A DNA stretch of 64,000 nt. It comes from Paramacrobiotus metropolitanus (taxonomy: Eukaryota > Tardigrada > Eutardigrada > Parachela > Macrobiotidae). The position numbers and the translations under genes are program-made. The stretch lies in contig NW_026570353.1 in assembly GCF_019649055.1 (NCBI RefSeq), positions 62,001 through 126,000 on the forward strand. Reading direction: 5' to 3'. The notes beneath the pieces were generated by a model that had not been told where the DNA came from, did not search any database, and saw nothing but the letters and a program-made list of their open reading frames with translations. Positions within the stretch are counted from its first letter, which is position 1, and the number at the start of each line of letters is the position of its first letter. Below are positions 1-13,500 of the stretch, piece after piece.

Positions 1-2399
1 TATCTGTGTGATCTGAGTTCCGTGGCGTTGGACGGGAAGGATGACGGCTGCCGGGAATGGAGTTGGAAGACGTCTCCGTGAGATAAGAGTAACGGAAGGC
101 ATGAGCAGCGAGTCTGGACAACGGTGGTGCAGCTTGTCCGGTTATCGCTTGATTTAGCCTAGAAATACCAGCTTTCTTCATCGTAATTACGTCACTGAAA
201 ACTTTGCTCTGTGAAATTCCACCCATAAAAACCATACGGATCTTCGATAGTTTTTATCGAAAACAAATTAAATTACTCTATTCCCGATGAGCGGTGCAGC
301 TTCATGAACACGAAGCGCAAAGTGACTAAAAACATCACTTACAACTGGATCATGAGGAGCTGGCTTCTAAGCGGATATTCGGCACGCGAAAGCGTTGCAC
401 GATAGGCATCGTCAATGGTTTTCCAATCACACGCTGTTAACGCGGGGCAACCAACGTCCAGCGCCTTCAGAAAATGCTCCAGCCGGTCGGCTTCACTAAG
501 CGTGGAGTGCAGCACGAGTTTATCTACGACAACATCGACGTCCAGTCGGGATTGAGTCGGCACGGTCCACATGGAGCCAAAGGAGGCGAGGAAGGTAGGA
601 ACAATCACGCTTCGCAGATGCAGTTCTCGGCATGCTTGCATGAGCTGGCGGAGATTGGCCCACTCCAGCCGCCGCTGCTCGTAGTTTCGTGCCACGGGGT
701 AACAGCACCGTACATTCCTCAGGACAATCATCGGCAAACATGGGACCTTAATCGACAGAAACCCTACGATGTACCTGCCAAACTCCAGATTTACATCGCC
801 GTTCATTAGCGCCAGCGCCACTGTCGCCAGCGTCACGGTAGTGTCGAGGATGTTTAGAAGATGAGTTCGGTTGTAATCTTGCTCCTGGTCGCTGGAGGAT
901 TGTGGGAGCAGATTGGTCAGGTCAACAACGACATGTTTGCGTTCTTGACCGAGAATAATGTCGTGCCAGCACTTGCAAACTCTGCAATTAGCGACATCCT
1001 ATAAAATGCTACTAAAGCCGAACCAGTTTTTAACTGATTTCTTCTTGCCTGCCTATAATTCAGTTTGTGATGATGAATATGCATTCGGAATGCTTTGTCC
1101 AGTTTTCTTGTACGTAGTTGTGAATACATGCTGCTTTCGTTTTTGCACAAGCGACGATCTAAACTAAGCCTTTAAGTTTGTGTGCTGATTCTTACTACCG
1201 CAATAATAGTCTCACCGTGAGAGCACTGAACTCAGACAACTAATGACCTTTTAAGCTCTTTTTCAGATATCCACAGCCAGAAGCTCGCTCGCAGCAGCTG
1301 AGTAAGCAGTGCGAGTTCCGAGTCCGCTGTTTCTAACAACTGTCAACAGCATTGCTTCATGTATAACTGGAACAGCCGCTTGTATCATTTCCATAACTTA
1401 CTTCTGAGCGCGGACCATGCTGTGGACGTCTACGATTGATAACACGATCCCCTCCAACAGTTCATACGGCAGCTTTACCAAGGAACCGTCTCGAACGGCA
1501 TCAGTGTTATTGAAGTCCAACAGCTTCTCAGGCACAGTAACGCGACGCCGCGATTTTTGAACAAGAATTTTTAAATTTGTCTCATCCAAAATTCCCGAAT
1601 AGCTTTTCGTGTAGACACAGTGAATACACTGGGTGTCCAGCCATATCCGGACCACCTTTATATACGGAATTTCGTTGCAAGCCTCTAGCAAGCGCTGCAA
1701 GTCAATGTCATCCGCACTCAGCCCAAAATCCAGAGGGACTGTTTGTTTTTGCAGCTCACTACAGCATTCATACATAACTTCATCGGCGTCCGCGCTGCGC
1801 GGATATTCCCTCACAACGCGCAGCTGGAGCGGATGCACAAATTTTCGAATGGGTCCATCACCGCCCCGAGGTGTCACTTCTACACAAATTGGACCCTCGC
1901 TGTCGTCAACGGGAGAAATTATGCGCGCTGGATGGAATGCGTAGGGTTGGTCGGATTCCAACCGGAGAGCAGCTTCAATCGTCCTTTCGTAGCGGAGCTC
2001 CCATTTTCCTACTCCACTACGTTCCTGCACCTTCGCGACGGGCAACCACAAGGGTGGGTTGTCGTAATAGTCGAAATCCACCAAAACACGTAGTCCTTCC
2101 CAGTCTACATCGCACAGATAACCCAGAACGAACTGCTGCGTTGTGATTTCGTACACAACTGGTTGCAGATGTTTTCCCAGGATTTGTCCGCAGTTGATGT
2201 CGACGGTAGAGCCATGGTCGGCCGGGGATGGGGAAGCGGTGCATGAAGCTGCCGTAACAGCGGCGATATCGTCCGTTTGGTGAGCGACGTTGCTCAGTGT
2301 GCTGCGTCGTGGAGTGAGTGACAGCGATTTCCAGGACTTGCGTATCCAGCGATCTAAGCGTGCTATTGTCGACTGTGGTGTGGGGCGCTGGCTGGCCAT
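1..2399 (-). CDS. F-box family protein, copy 1 (3' end cut by window edge)
   Basis: Three-exon gene. Exon 1 is 2399-1402, starting at the Met in MASQRP, which matches the starts of the two other copies. Exon 2 is 981-343 and exon 3 runs from about 165 off the window edge. The F-box spans the exon 1/2 junction: LVKLPYELLEGIVLSIV, then VCKCWHDI. Donors (GTAAGT) and the acceptor (TTGCAG) are clear and phases agree (2 then 2). The apparent stop after LLMIQL is really the GTAAGT donor of exon 2. Exon 3 keeps the reading frame seen in the sister copies (SRLNQAITGQ..PPLSRLAA). Its acceptor is weaker than in the sisters, where GAGAG has become GAAAG, so exon 3 may be mis-spliced. F-box proteins usually recruit substrates to SCF ubiquitin ligases. 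The N-terminal half (GYLCDVD..RVLVDFD..PPLWLP) is unrecognised. Confidence 0.7.
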
Positions 2400-4139
2400 T
2401 TCTGCAGTTAAAGTAACTGATAAGGCAACTTTGGTACATTTACATGATTTAAAAAGTCCTCCGAGGCAGATGGCCACAAAAAACAGCCGCGACCGCGGTT
2501 TACTATACACCTTTAAACGTGACAGTGTGAATCGGCTCACTACACAGAACGCATTGTGCCGGTTGAGCAGTGCGCATCTAACCGATCGATAGTTTGCAGG
2601 AACAGCCGGAGCCACACACTGCTCGCAAGCATGGCTGGTAAACTGCAGTTATACGTGTTATGTTATGGTGCACGAATTACCATCATATCGATTTGCGCAT
2701 TAATAGAGGCGAGGCAGTAGACAGCCATACGATAACTCAGTATTACAGAAACTTTCATAATGACTCTTACAGTCACAAATGTTTTGCGATTGTCTTATGG
2801 GAAGCTGGGAGGAAGATGTGGCCACTGGCCAGCGGATGTCAACCAGTAAGTCGGTCTCACGGCATACCCGTTTAAGCTACGGCAATTTGTGACGTGTTAC
2901 ATCTGTGTACGTATTTGCTGTTGCGTAACGGAGTGTTACTTAACGGAGTGTGGGGACTTGACTGGCCGTATCATATTTGATGTTCTTAGTGCAGAAGGAT
3001 AATTATGTGATAGACTGATAGTGCCGAATTGTACCCGGCTTGGCTATTCAATAAACAATTTAAATCAATAATATTACTATGATGTTTTAAGTTTTGCCTG
3101 TGACTTGTGAGTGCTAAAACATAAGAATACTTCATCGTTTATGTCAGAAGACACACAAGCAGAGCAAGGAAAATGAGGGCAAATCAGCCTTTATTGGCAA
3201 CAATAAAGCAATAACAAAACCAACAGAAACCAGTGCGGAATCACTGTGGAAAAAGTAGCTGCATGCGAGCTCGTCAGAATCGTGATAATGAACAGCGTGC
3301 TGCAGGTATGCAACAGCTGATGCCGCAAAGCATAGGATCGCTCGTAGGCGCTGGGCTACGCCCCCTAGAGTGCAGCAATGCGCGCTGATTGGTCAGCGTA
3401 GACAAAGTATACGCTGTGTAAGCAGCGTAATATAGCGGCACGAATGGCGTGGCCATCTGTGTGCGGGCGACAGAGCAAGCCAGGAGAGGTGTCTACCGCC
3501 TCGAGTGAGCGGTCTCTGACATTTAACTCGAGATTCCTGGGATTCCTGGTGTTAACAGGGATTCCTGGTGTTTGTTTACTCTTTTAATTACGTATCAAGT
3601 AAGGTCATCGCGATCGGTCTCTTTATTAAATGTTAAATATATACAGATACGTACATATACATATATATACAGATACGTATCTCTCCCGTACTTTAGGGAC
3701 TTGCAATTATTAGTGATAACTAAACTCAAAGAATCGCCATTCAAAGACTTGTTTCTGTAGTGTATGCCATAGCAACACTCTAGACGATGTGCACTGTAAT
3801 AATAATTACTCAGTTGATTAGCGCGCTGAAAGTCCAGATTATTAAATCGTTTTAGCGAACACGACAGTTTTCAAAATTTGCAATCGGTGGACGTTGTTGC
3901 TAATGATACGTTGTATGTTTAAACGTAGCTTTTGGGATAAGTAAACAAGCAAAAGCAAAAGCAGAAACAGGGAGGAAAAATTTTAAGCTTGGTATGCATA
4001 GAGCACCTATCATTTCTGTCAGAATGTCATTACAGATTGACCGTTAGTGACATTGTAACAGGCAACTATTTTACACAATAATATCGGCAAATGAATCGTA
4101 TAGAAAAATTGTGGCTAATATTTTGCTTCGAGAGTTTTC
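2400..4139. other. Intergenic spacer
   Basis: No convincing coding exon was seen. The first 250 bases upstream of F-box copy 1 resemble the region upstream of copy 2 (near 9010-9040), so promoter sequence was probably duplicated with the gene. A short AT-rich stretch with TATATAC-type repeats lies near 3640-3680. Confidence 0.4.
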
Positions 4140-5830
4140 AGTTTCGCACCCGGAGTTCTTTGATTTGCTGGATCTAGCTTTGGTAAAACTGATTTCTGTC
4201 AAGATGATCACCTGAGCCCTGCAAAATCGCAACTATAAATTTGCAAATTTCTATAAGAAAATGACCCACCTTTTCGAACCAAGTGATGGCTTCGTCCACT
4301 CTGTGTCGGCCAACCAAAAAGCATCAGTACTACCAAGCGATGTCGTGATGATTTGGATTTCTGTACGGTCCAGTTTTATTGTATTTCCTGTTCTTTGCCA
4401 TGCCTCTTGCCGCTTAGCAGTTAAAACTAACGGCCTATACTGGTACACTAGTACCATTGCCAATTATCATTCTATGATGCGGTATCTCCTTACTTGCTTG
4501 TGTGAGCTTTTCCATTGGCAGGTCGGAAGAATTTCGTTGAATGCCGACATCAACTGTAACTTGGTAACCACCTTGGTTCAAGGTTGCTGAAAAGGTATAA
4601 ATATGTACGGCAGGTAAAATTGCTGTCGTGCCCAATATCCACGAAATTCAAGGGATTTAATTCCCCACATAATGGCCACATTCGTTTTTACCGTGATACC
4701 ACGCCTCCGGCTGTAATAAATAAATCACTGTACATACAGTAGCGAACAAGAGGCAACACAAATGCAGTTCCATACAGTACTAGTGCAAAGTCACTAATAT
4801 AATACTCGATGCACTAGATTCCTAACTTAATTATAGTGAACGACAAACCAAATAAATCATGTCTCCGGGCCTTGAATGCACTCAAAAGGTCGCAGATGCT
4901 GCGGTAGGCTGGGATAGATCTCTTTGTACCAAGGCAATAGGCATCACGTTGAATCCGGGACTGACACCCCCGGGTGGGGTCTGGGGTGGGAAACAGAAAC
5001 CATCGCTTTAATCCAAACATCCCACCATTCCACGCACCGGAGTGCCGATGGAAAGATAACCCGGATAAAAGCGGGAAACTCCCAGACAGAACAGGGAAAT
5101 CATGGCGTCACGCGGCTGAAAACAAAAAAAAGTATATTTTAAGCTTATGGTTGTGCCTTTAACCACTGGAATAGTCGATACAGCAACTTGGAAAATATTA
5201 AAATCGGCTTCCGCTTACAATTTGCAGGATTTAGGGGCACACATGGTATTCTCAGTGAATCTTCGAGGAGGTTTTTGTCGTAGAGATGACTGAAATAAAT
5301 TGCCGAAAATTGTTCCTCGATAACAAACATTGGTCCTCGATCTAAAGCCGAGTGTCTTTCTTTACTGGAAGTTTGCAATTATTGCCTTACTAGGGTCAAT
5401 TACAGACATCTCTACTGTTCATGATTGTGGGGAGGTGAAATGTCTACGGCCTAATACTTTATTTGAAGTATTGCCGTTTTGTAATAGTGCAAAGAGTCAA
5501 CGGAATACACTAGCGTAGTAACCGAGGCTTTACATGTCCGGTTGCTGCGACGAGAAGGTCACAACAGTAACAGCAAAATCACGAGATTTACGTACGTACT
5601 TCCGGTCATACGTCATACACCACAACTAAAACAAATTCAAAAGATTGGTCCTCGATAACAAAACTGATCGTATATAACAAAGACTGCCTTTTTTAACTGG
5701 AAGTTGGAACTGTTGCCTAACTACGGTTCATTACAGGCACCTCTGCTGTCCATGATTGTGGAGAGAAACTTTCCAAGCTCATTCGGAAATCTCCATTATT
5801 CACTGGAGGAGACTTCAGTTTGTTGCGCTA
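4140..5830 (-). pseudogene. JMJD8-like JmjC gene fragment (5'-truncated copy in unit A)
   Basis: Minus-strand remnants match the intact-looking exons of unit B in the same order: the exon with LENFLSTIMDS-like sequence (near 5700-5830, with a second partial copy near 5390-5450), the exon ending at a GTAAGC donor near 5215, the JmjC core exon (FGLKRWFLFP, near 4860-5110), the 19-nt micro-exon with WYH (near 4705), and the exon near 4500-4590. The core exon is frameshifted relative to unit B. The stretch matching the last exon (near 4150-4230) has an in-frame TAG. The 5' exon at 13722-14014 is not duplicated here. This copy cannot make a full protein. Confidence 0.7.
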
Positions 5831-5950
5831 TAATTTATGTACTGCGACATCCTACGCCATTCCAGCACAGTACTCTGTACACGGGCGCGCGTTCACTACA
5901 AACCATCGCTTGCTAATGAGACCGAATGCTCCAGGAAACCGAAACTGGCG

Positions 5951-8757
5951 TTAGTGCCGAATTATTCCATCTGTGTGATCTGGGTTCCTTGACGTTGGGC
6001 GGGAAGGATGCCGGCTGCCGTGGACGGAGCTGGAAGACGTCTCCGTGAGATAAGAGTAACGAAAGGCATGAGCAGCGAGTCTGGACAACGGTGGTTCTAC
6101 TTGTCCGGTTATCGCTTGATTCAGCCTAGAAATACCAGCTCTCTTATTAAAGATGTACAAACACAATTTAGAAGAGAGCTTTTCCGTCCCGCCGGACTGG
6201 GCAGACCCATATTATTACTGCTTGTAATATTACTGTTATTATTGTTATTATTGGAATTACAGCAGCCAAACGCTATTAACAAAGGCTTCAGTAGCGTATT
6301 TGAATTTTTTTTTAATATTTGAAGTTTTTATTTGGTTTGGTTTGATTTTATTTTACGAGTTTTTTCCAATCCGGCGTTGCACGTAGCAGAAAACTTTCTC
6401 CTTAAAAAGACAATAAAATACTCGAGACCCGATGAGCTGGGACCACTTCCTAAACACGGAGCGCACATTGACCAAAAATATCACTTACAGCTGGATCATG
6501 AGAAGCTGGTTTCGAAGCGGATATTCGGCACGCTCAAGCGTCGTACGATAGGCGGTGTCAATGTACTTAAAATCAGCAGCTGTGAACGAGGGGCAACTAG
6601 CGTCTAGCGCCTTCAGAAAATGTTGTAGCCGATCGCCTTCACTAAGCGTGCAGTCTAGCCCGAGTTTCCCTACGACAACATCGACGTCCAGCCGTGATCG
6701 ACGTCCAGCCGGCGCGGTCCACATGGAGCCGAAGGAGCCGCAGAAGTTAGGAACGATGAAGCTTTGCAGATGCATTTCTCGGCAGGCTTGCATGAGGTGG
6801 CGGAGATTGGCCCACTCCAGCCGCCGCTGTTCATAGTTTCGTGCCACGGGGTAGTAGCACTGTACATTCCTCAGGACGATCTTCGGCAAACACGGGACCT
6901 TAATCGACAGAAACCCAAAGATGAACATGCCGAACTCCTGGCTTATATCACCGTTCATTAGCGTCAGCGCCACAGTCGTTGTAGTCACGGTAGTGTCGAG
7001 GACATTTATAAGGTGATTTCGGTTATACGAGTAATTTGGCTCCTGGTCGCTGGAGGAATCGGGAAGCAGATTGGTCAGGTCGACAGCGACATGTTCGTGG
7101 CGATCTTGACGGACAATAATGTCATACCAGCATTTGCAAACTCTGCAATAAGTGTCACTCAGAAAACCGAAGCTATAAAAAAAATATTACTAAAGCCGAA
7201 TGAAGTTTTTAATCGGTTCACCTTGTTGCGTCCCTATAATCCAGTTTGGATGATGAATGGATGCATTTGGAAAGCGTTTTCTACTTTTCTTGTAGTTATG
7301 AATACTTATGATGCTTTCGTTTTTACGTAAGCGACAATCTGAGCCCGTAAATTTGTGTTGTATGATTCTTGCAACCGCAATTATAGCCACACCGTGAGAG
7401 CACTGAACAATGACTACTGATGACCTTTAAAGCTCCATTTCACCTATGCACGGCTAGAAGCTCGCTCGCAGCGCTGAATAAGCTCTTTGGGTTCCACTGT
7501 TCTAACAACCGTCAGTGGCACTGCTTTAGTACGAGGACAGGCTTAGTATTCGCGATCACCTAATAAACTTGCGAGAATTCGCGATCACCGTGCCCGGGTT
7601 GTGCAGTACTGCCAGTCACCAGCCAGTCGCCAAAGGAAGGCAGTCCAGTCCAATGGTCGTGTGGGGTGTCACTGGGCTGCCTTCCCTTGGTGGCTGGCAG
7701 GTCACTGGCTAATCGGAATAGCGGCTCGTCTCATTTCCGTAACTTACTTTTGAGCATTAACCACGCTGTGGATGTCTTCGATCGATAACACGACTATCTC
7801 CAACACTTCATATGGCAGCTTTACCAAGAAATCGTCTCGGACCGCATCAGTGTTACTGACATCCAACGGTTTCTCGGGCACAGTCACGTGACGCAGCGAT
7901 TTTTGAACTAGAATTTTTAAATTCGTCTCATCCAAAATTCCCGTATAGCTTTTCGTATAGACACAGTGGACGCATTGGGTATCCAGCCATATCCGTACCA
8001 CCTTTATCCACGGAATTTCGTTGCAAACTTCCAACAAGCGCTGCAGGTCAATGTCATCCGCACGCTGCCCAAAATCCAAGGGGGCCGTTTGTTTTTGCAG
8101 CTCTCGAGCTGAGTACAAATCATCGGCGTACGAGCTTGGCCGATAATTTCGCACAACGCGCACCTGAAGCGGATGCATAAATTTCCGAATGGGTCCATCA
8201 CCGCCCGGAGGTGTCAGTTCTACACAAATTGGAGTGTCCGTTTCCCCGTTATGTTGAGAAACGATTCGCGCTGGATGGAATACGTAGGGTTGGTCGGATT
8301 CCAACCGGATAGCGGCTTCAACCGTCCTTTCGCCGTGGAGGCCCCATTTGGATACTGCATGATGCTCGTGCACCTTCGCGGCGGGCAGCCACAAAGGTGG
8401 GTTGCCGTAACAATCGAAATCCACCAGGACGCGCTGTCTTTCCGAGTCCACGTCGCACAGATAACCGAGAATGAACTGCCCCGTTGCGATTTCGTACACA
8501 ACTGGTTGGAGGTGTTTTCCCAGGATTTGTCCGCAGTTGATGTCGTCGACGGTAAATCCATGGTCGGCGGGGGATGGAGAAGGCGGAGCGCTGCACGATG
8601 TTGTCTTGATATCGACATCATCGTCTGTTTGGGGTCCTTCTTTGCTCTGTTTGCTACGTCGTGGAGTAAACGAAAGCGGTTTCAAGGACTTGCGTATCCA
8701 ACGATTGAAGCGCGATTTTGTCGACTGCGGTGTGCGCTGGCTGAGCATTTCCGGCAT
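5951..8757 (-). CDS. F-box family protein, copy 2 (complete, 3 exons)
   Basis: Exons 8757-7748, 7142-6489 and 6140-5951 on the minus strand total 1854 nt, giving 617 aa. Junction phases agree (2/2). Introns start GTAAGT and end GCAG or GAG. The F-box spans the first junction, near residues 322-350 (LVKLPYEVLEIVVLSIEDI then VCKCW). Residues about 80-150 hold a conserved block (GQFILGYLCDVD, PPLWLPAAKV) that may be a small beta-barrel such as a tudor/agenet-type fold; this is inference from pattern only. The C-terminal half is leucine-rich but I see no regular LRR. The exon 2 reading frame closes with TAA only because the donor GTAAGT follows CT; splicing restores the frame into exon 3. The likely role is substrate choice in an SCF-type ubiquitin ligase. 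Start could be 8757 or 8748, as two Met codons are close. Confidence 0.72.
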
Positions 8758-10511
8758 TTCGGCAGTTAAGGCAGCTGATAAGGCAACTTTTTCGAAACAA
8801 CTAGACGAATAAAGCAATCGCAAAGTACGGCTGTGTTTTTATAAGGAAATGTAAAGTATGATTAACAAAAGTCTTCCAAGGCAGATGGCAAAAAGCACAC
8901 TGACAGTAGTTTACTATAGAGCATTAAATGTAATTGCGTGAATCCGCTCACTGCATGGATAACATTGTGCCACTGCCGACTGACGTGGGCAGCGCACGGA
9001 TAATCGATCGATAGTTTGCGGGAACAGTCGGAGCTACACCTTGTCACGAGTATGGCTGATACTTCGCAGTACAGCCGTACTGTGACGCGGTTGGAAAGGA
9101 GTGTGCATGAATCGTTAACATATCGATTGGATTCGCACAAGGATGTACATGTTGGAAAGACTGTAAACAGCAAGAACTCCCATACAGTCATAAATGTTTT
9201 ACCATTGCCTTATGGGAAAGTAACGAAAGAAGATCCAAAGGGCCAGAAAGTGCCAACTAATTAAGTGGCTCTCGCAAAATATATAATCGTTAAAATATTG
9301 TGGTAAGTTTTGCATTTGAGTGTTTGTTGAGTGCTTGAGGAAGAAGCACTTCTTCTGAATGGTTCAACATCATCCTGCACGGCTAGCAGCTCTGGAATAT
9401 CTGGTCTCGGATACTTAGTCTGTGGAATGTCGTCTTAGCCGGGGTGTTGTTGCACTGTTAGCTTAAATAAGTGTTGCACTAGATGTCAACGTGACTATCT
9501 TAGATCGGGGTTAACTTCGATCTAACCTCGCTGTACAGCTTTAAGGTCATACCATCACAGCATCAACTAACACCTTATTAGCGGAGAACATGATACGAGT
9601 ACTTTACCCGAATGATCATGAAACGAGAGTGTCTGTAGGCAAGAAAATGTGCAAGATGCAGGAATGGTATACATATTATCCTGAAGCAAGCGGCAACGTC
9701 AACATTTCAATACATAGGTTTTTTGTGCGGTCCATTGAACGTTCCAGTTTTAGTTTGCAGCAACACTTTGTTAAAAAGTGTTTATCTATAATTACCAGGT
9801 AAAATAACAGTCAGCATGCCAGGCGGGCGCCCACTAGGCAAACACTTTTGTGATGCGTTAAGAAATTTCGCAGCTGTTTTGACATATTCCGACTTTCAAT
9901 CGTTCCAAAGTTTACTACTACGAGAAGCCAGTATGTGCCACTCATTTGTGCACAAGAGCGCTGCATGAAATCGGTTCGCCGTCTACCACAAAGTAGTTGA
10001 CCTGAGGAAACTGACATGACGGAATAAACTTCCGATCTGATTGAAGAAGCGTTGTTTTAAAAGGATCGAAACCAAGACGGGTTTCGAAATATGGGTTTCC
10101 GATTGTGATATTCATTGGTTACTTTTAATTATGGCTGGGATACCATTTTGGTTCGGTTGGGTGGTAATAAAGACTGAAAATCCAGATAAAAATGTTAAAT
10201 AATTATATGCAGGATTCTGGGACTGGCAGTTAGCGCACTCATGGAAGCACAATTCAAGGATTTTCTGGAAAACAGCTTCCAAAATTTGCAAGCGTTAATG
10301 CCAATATAATATGATATGTGTTCAAACGAAACCATTTTTCGGAGAAGCAGGTAGGCTGTAAGCAAAATGCTACGCGGCAGAAAAACAGTTAGTAATGGTA
10401 ATTGACAGAACAGCTGTCAATCTTTGGGAGATTGTCGTCCTTACAAATTGACAACGTAACTGACATTATAATACGCGGCAGACGGTTATTTCACCCCATC
10501 ATTTCGCGAAA
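8758..10511. other. Intergenic spacer between F-box copy 2 and the JMJD8-like gene
   Basis: No convincing exon is visible. The promoter-proximal part (8990-9060) repeats sequence found upstream of F-box copy 1. The rest shows no clear coding signal or mobile-element ends. Confidence 0.35.
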
Positions 10512-13500
10512 TTATATTCGCGAAATTATAGAAAAACAGTGGCTCATATTTTGTTTCGGGATAGTTTCCAGTTTCGGATCTCGAAGCCGCAGTTCTTTGA
10601 TTTGCTGGATCAAACTTTGGTAAAACTCTTTTCTGTCAAGGTGATTGCGTGAGCCCTGGAAAACTGCGCTTATAAGTCTGCAAACGCTCGATCAGAAGAT
10701 GACCAACCTTTTCGAACCAAGTAATTGCTTCGTCCACTCTGTGTCGGCCAATCAAAAAACACCCATAGTACCAGGCGATTTCGTGGTAATTTGGATTGAT
10801 TTTAATAACGGCTTCCATGCATTTCTCGGCTTTGTCGGCATCTTGCTGCCTTAAGTAGACATGTGCTAGCTGCAAATACGCACTGACGAAATACGGATCC
10901 TCATCAACGGCGTTTTTTGACATAATTTCGCTGTTGTGAAGGTCCCCAAGAAAGCCATACGTCCGCGCCAAAAGAAGCATTATCTCCGAGTTGGTTGGAT
11001 ATAGGGCGTGTAGTTGGCTAAACATCTTCGAACGCTGCTGTGAAACGAGCATCCAGCCCCATCCGGTAGCCTGCAACACCGAGATTGAAAGGGTAACCAG
11101 GCGATATCATTATGTGATTATGATCATGGTGATTGCAGTATATGCAACACGAAAAAAAGCATTTTTAAAGTGGTTCTTTCATTATGACGATTAAAGTGAT
11201 TCTTTCGTTGTGTTATAAGTATCAGGAAGTACGTAGTTAAATTTTTATACTGTCGAGTTTATTAGTATTTCAGGTGATTTCCACCGGGAATCTTTGGTAT
11301 ACGTATAGATGCTTAACACGAACGGCTTATGCCCAAAAATTAGTAACAATGCCAATCGTCTCAGGTACATGTGATGTGGTTTATCAGAATTACAGGCGAA
11401 AACATCTTCGTAATGCGCACAATATGCACGCTGCATAAAAATTGTTATCTAAGTGCATCTTCGCACGGCCTTACTTGCATATTTAAGCTTTTCCATTGGC
11501 AGGATAGAGGAATTTCGTTGAATGCCGACAGCAACCGTATCTCCAAGATTCAGTGTAGCTGAAAAGGTATAAATTGTGTTATAGCAGGCTAAATTCTGTC
11601 GTTATGTCCCGCATTCCGAAGCATTTAATTCCCCACATAATGGCCCATTCGTTCTTATCGTGATACCAGGACTCCGGCTGTAATAAATAAGCACATATTC
11701 AAGCACTGTAAATATACATAGCTAAGAAGATGCACAACGTATACACATGCACTGGAGTACAATAACAGTCAAAGGTCACTACATAATATAATACTCGTTG
11801 TATTGCATTGTGCCTAACTTTACAAGTGAACCGCTTACCAAATAAATACTAATGTCTCCGGGGCCTTGCATGCACTCATAAGGTCGCAGATGCTGCGGTA
11901 GCTTCGGATAGATCTCCTCGTACCACGGCATCATGTTGAATCCGGGACTGACACCCCCGGGTGGGGTCTGGTGCGGGGGATACAGAAACCATCGCTTCCA
12001 GCCAAACAATACACCATTCCACGCATCGGAGTGCCGATGGAACGATATACCGGAAAAGGTTGCTCCCAGGTAAAACAGTGGAATGCGGTCATCACGCGGC
12101 TGAAATGAAAAAAATAATAAAGATATTTTGTAAACCGTGACACCGTGGTTCCAAACATTGCTATACTCGTGCTCGTCACTTGGACTTGCAAGACATAAAT
12201 GGCTGCTTTCCGCTTACAATTTGCAGGAATTTGGGTACACACAACGTATTCAGGAGGCCCGATGAATCGTTGAGGAGGCCTTTATTGTAGAGATAACTGA
12301 AATAAATACCCAAAAGACTTGTCCTCGAATATGCATTCTACTGTGGAGTAACTTTCTATCTTAGAACTATTGCCTTACTATAGTTCCTTATGGGCATCTC
12401 TGCTATCCATGATTGTCGAAAGGAAGTTTTCCAAGCTCATTCTGAAAGTTCCGTAGTCGGAATGAAGATGTAAAAAGAAATCGGTCCCTCGTCCACTCGC
12501 AATTTCCTGGCTACCGTACGCACTGTAATAACAGGCGGGTACATAAAATATATCGGTGGCTCATGCCTCGGTCATACTTCGTGTTCTAACGAAAATTTTA
12601 GAACTTTTTGCTTAGCACAGGATCTAACGAATTTGTTTTAAATGTTTAAATGTTTAAATGTTTTAAGTGTTTAAGTGTTAAACTGTTCGCAAAAGTATGC
12701 TTAGGACAGTTTTATCGGTGTACTAGTCATACCGCTAAAACTGTTCTGATAGAGACTTCACTCGTTTTATCCAAAAATTTGAAAATAAAAATCAGACTAC
12801 TGTAGCATCGCTTCATCAGAGTACCACGAACTTCCAAAACGCAGAAGAATGTGAATTTAGGCTTTCGTATTTTAAAAACAGTTTTTGCCAATATTACGCG
12901 ATGCAGTTTCCGGTTTTCCGAAAGAAACAAGCATTACTGTCTCTTATTATTCTTTGTGCCGCCCTAATATCTCGTCGCAATGCTCGGAAAAAACGGCCAC
13001 AACGGAAAAAACGAGCCTCGTTTTTTTGCTCCCATTTTTTGCTCATTTTGTACCAGTTATGAACGGTCAAATTATTACAATTTTTGGTTAATTATTACAG
13101 ATGTTGATCGCGCTTTTAAATGATATCAACAGAACTCGTTTCCAAATAAGTTCAAGAATACTGTTTGCTTTTGATAGTACTTTTTACGTGTATTCAAATG
13201 ATATCCGCATTATCAAGACATATAAAAATGGGAATACGGTGTTATAACCAGGATCCTATCATGCGCGCTACTATTGGTTAAAAGTACTAAAACATCTTAA
13301 GAAGTTTGATTAGGCCCCTCCCCACTAAAACATGTTTTATATGGTTATAAAACAAGTTTTACAGATTTTGTTTGAAGAGTGGTCATAGTTTTTTGTTCTA
13401 AACATCTTAAGAAGTTTGATTAGGCCCCTCCCCACTAAAACATGTTTTATATGGTTATAAAACAAGTTTTACAGATTTTGTTCGAAGAGTGGTCATAGTT

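Larger units (their letters stand above)
1..12450. repeat. Tandem segmental duplication, two units of about 6 kb
   Basis: Unit A (about 1-5970) and unit B (about 5971-12450) carry the same order of sequence: F-box exon 3, 2 and 1, a spacer, then the 3' part of a JMJD8-like gene on the minus strand. The first bases of the window match those from about 5971 over some 170 bases. The JMJD8 stretches at 4140-5790 and 10560-12430 also align. The copies are clearly diverged, with many substitutions and indels, so the duplication is not recent. The 5' exon of the JMJD8-like gene (13722-14014) has no counterpart in unit A, so the duplication breakpoint fell inside that gene. Confidence 0.75.

Noticed and set aside
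474-809. Plus-strand ORFs opposite F-box exon 2 (also 6555-6961 and 8173-8769)
   Set aside because: They are complements of a conserved minus-strand coding exon with splice sites; their sequence has no family support.
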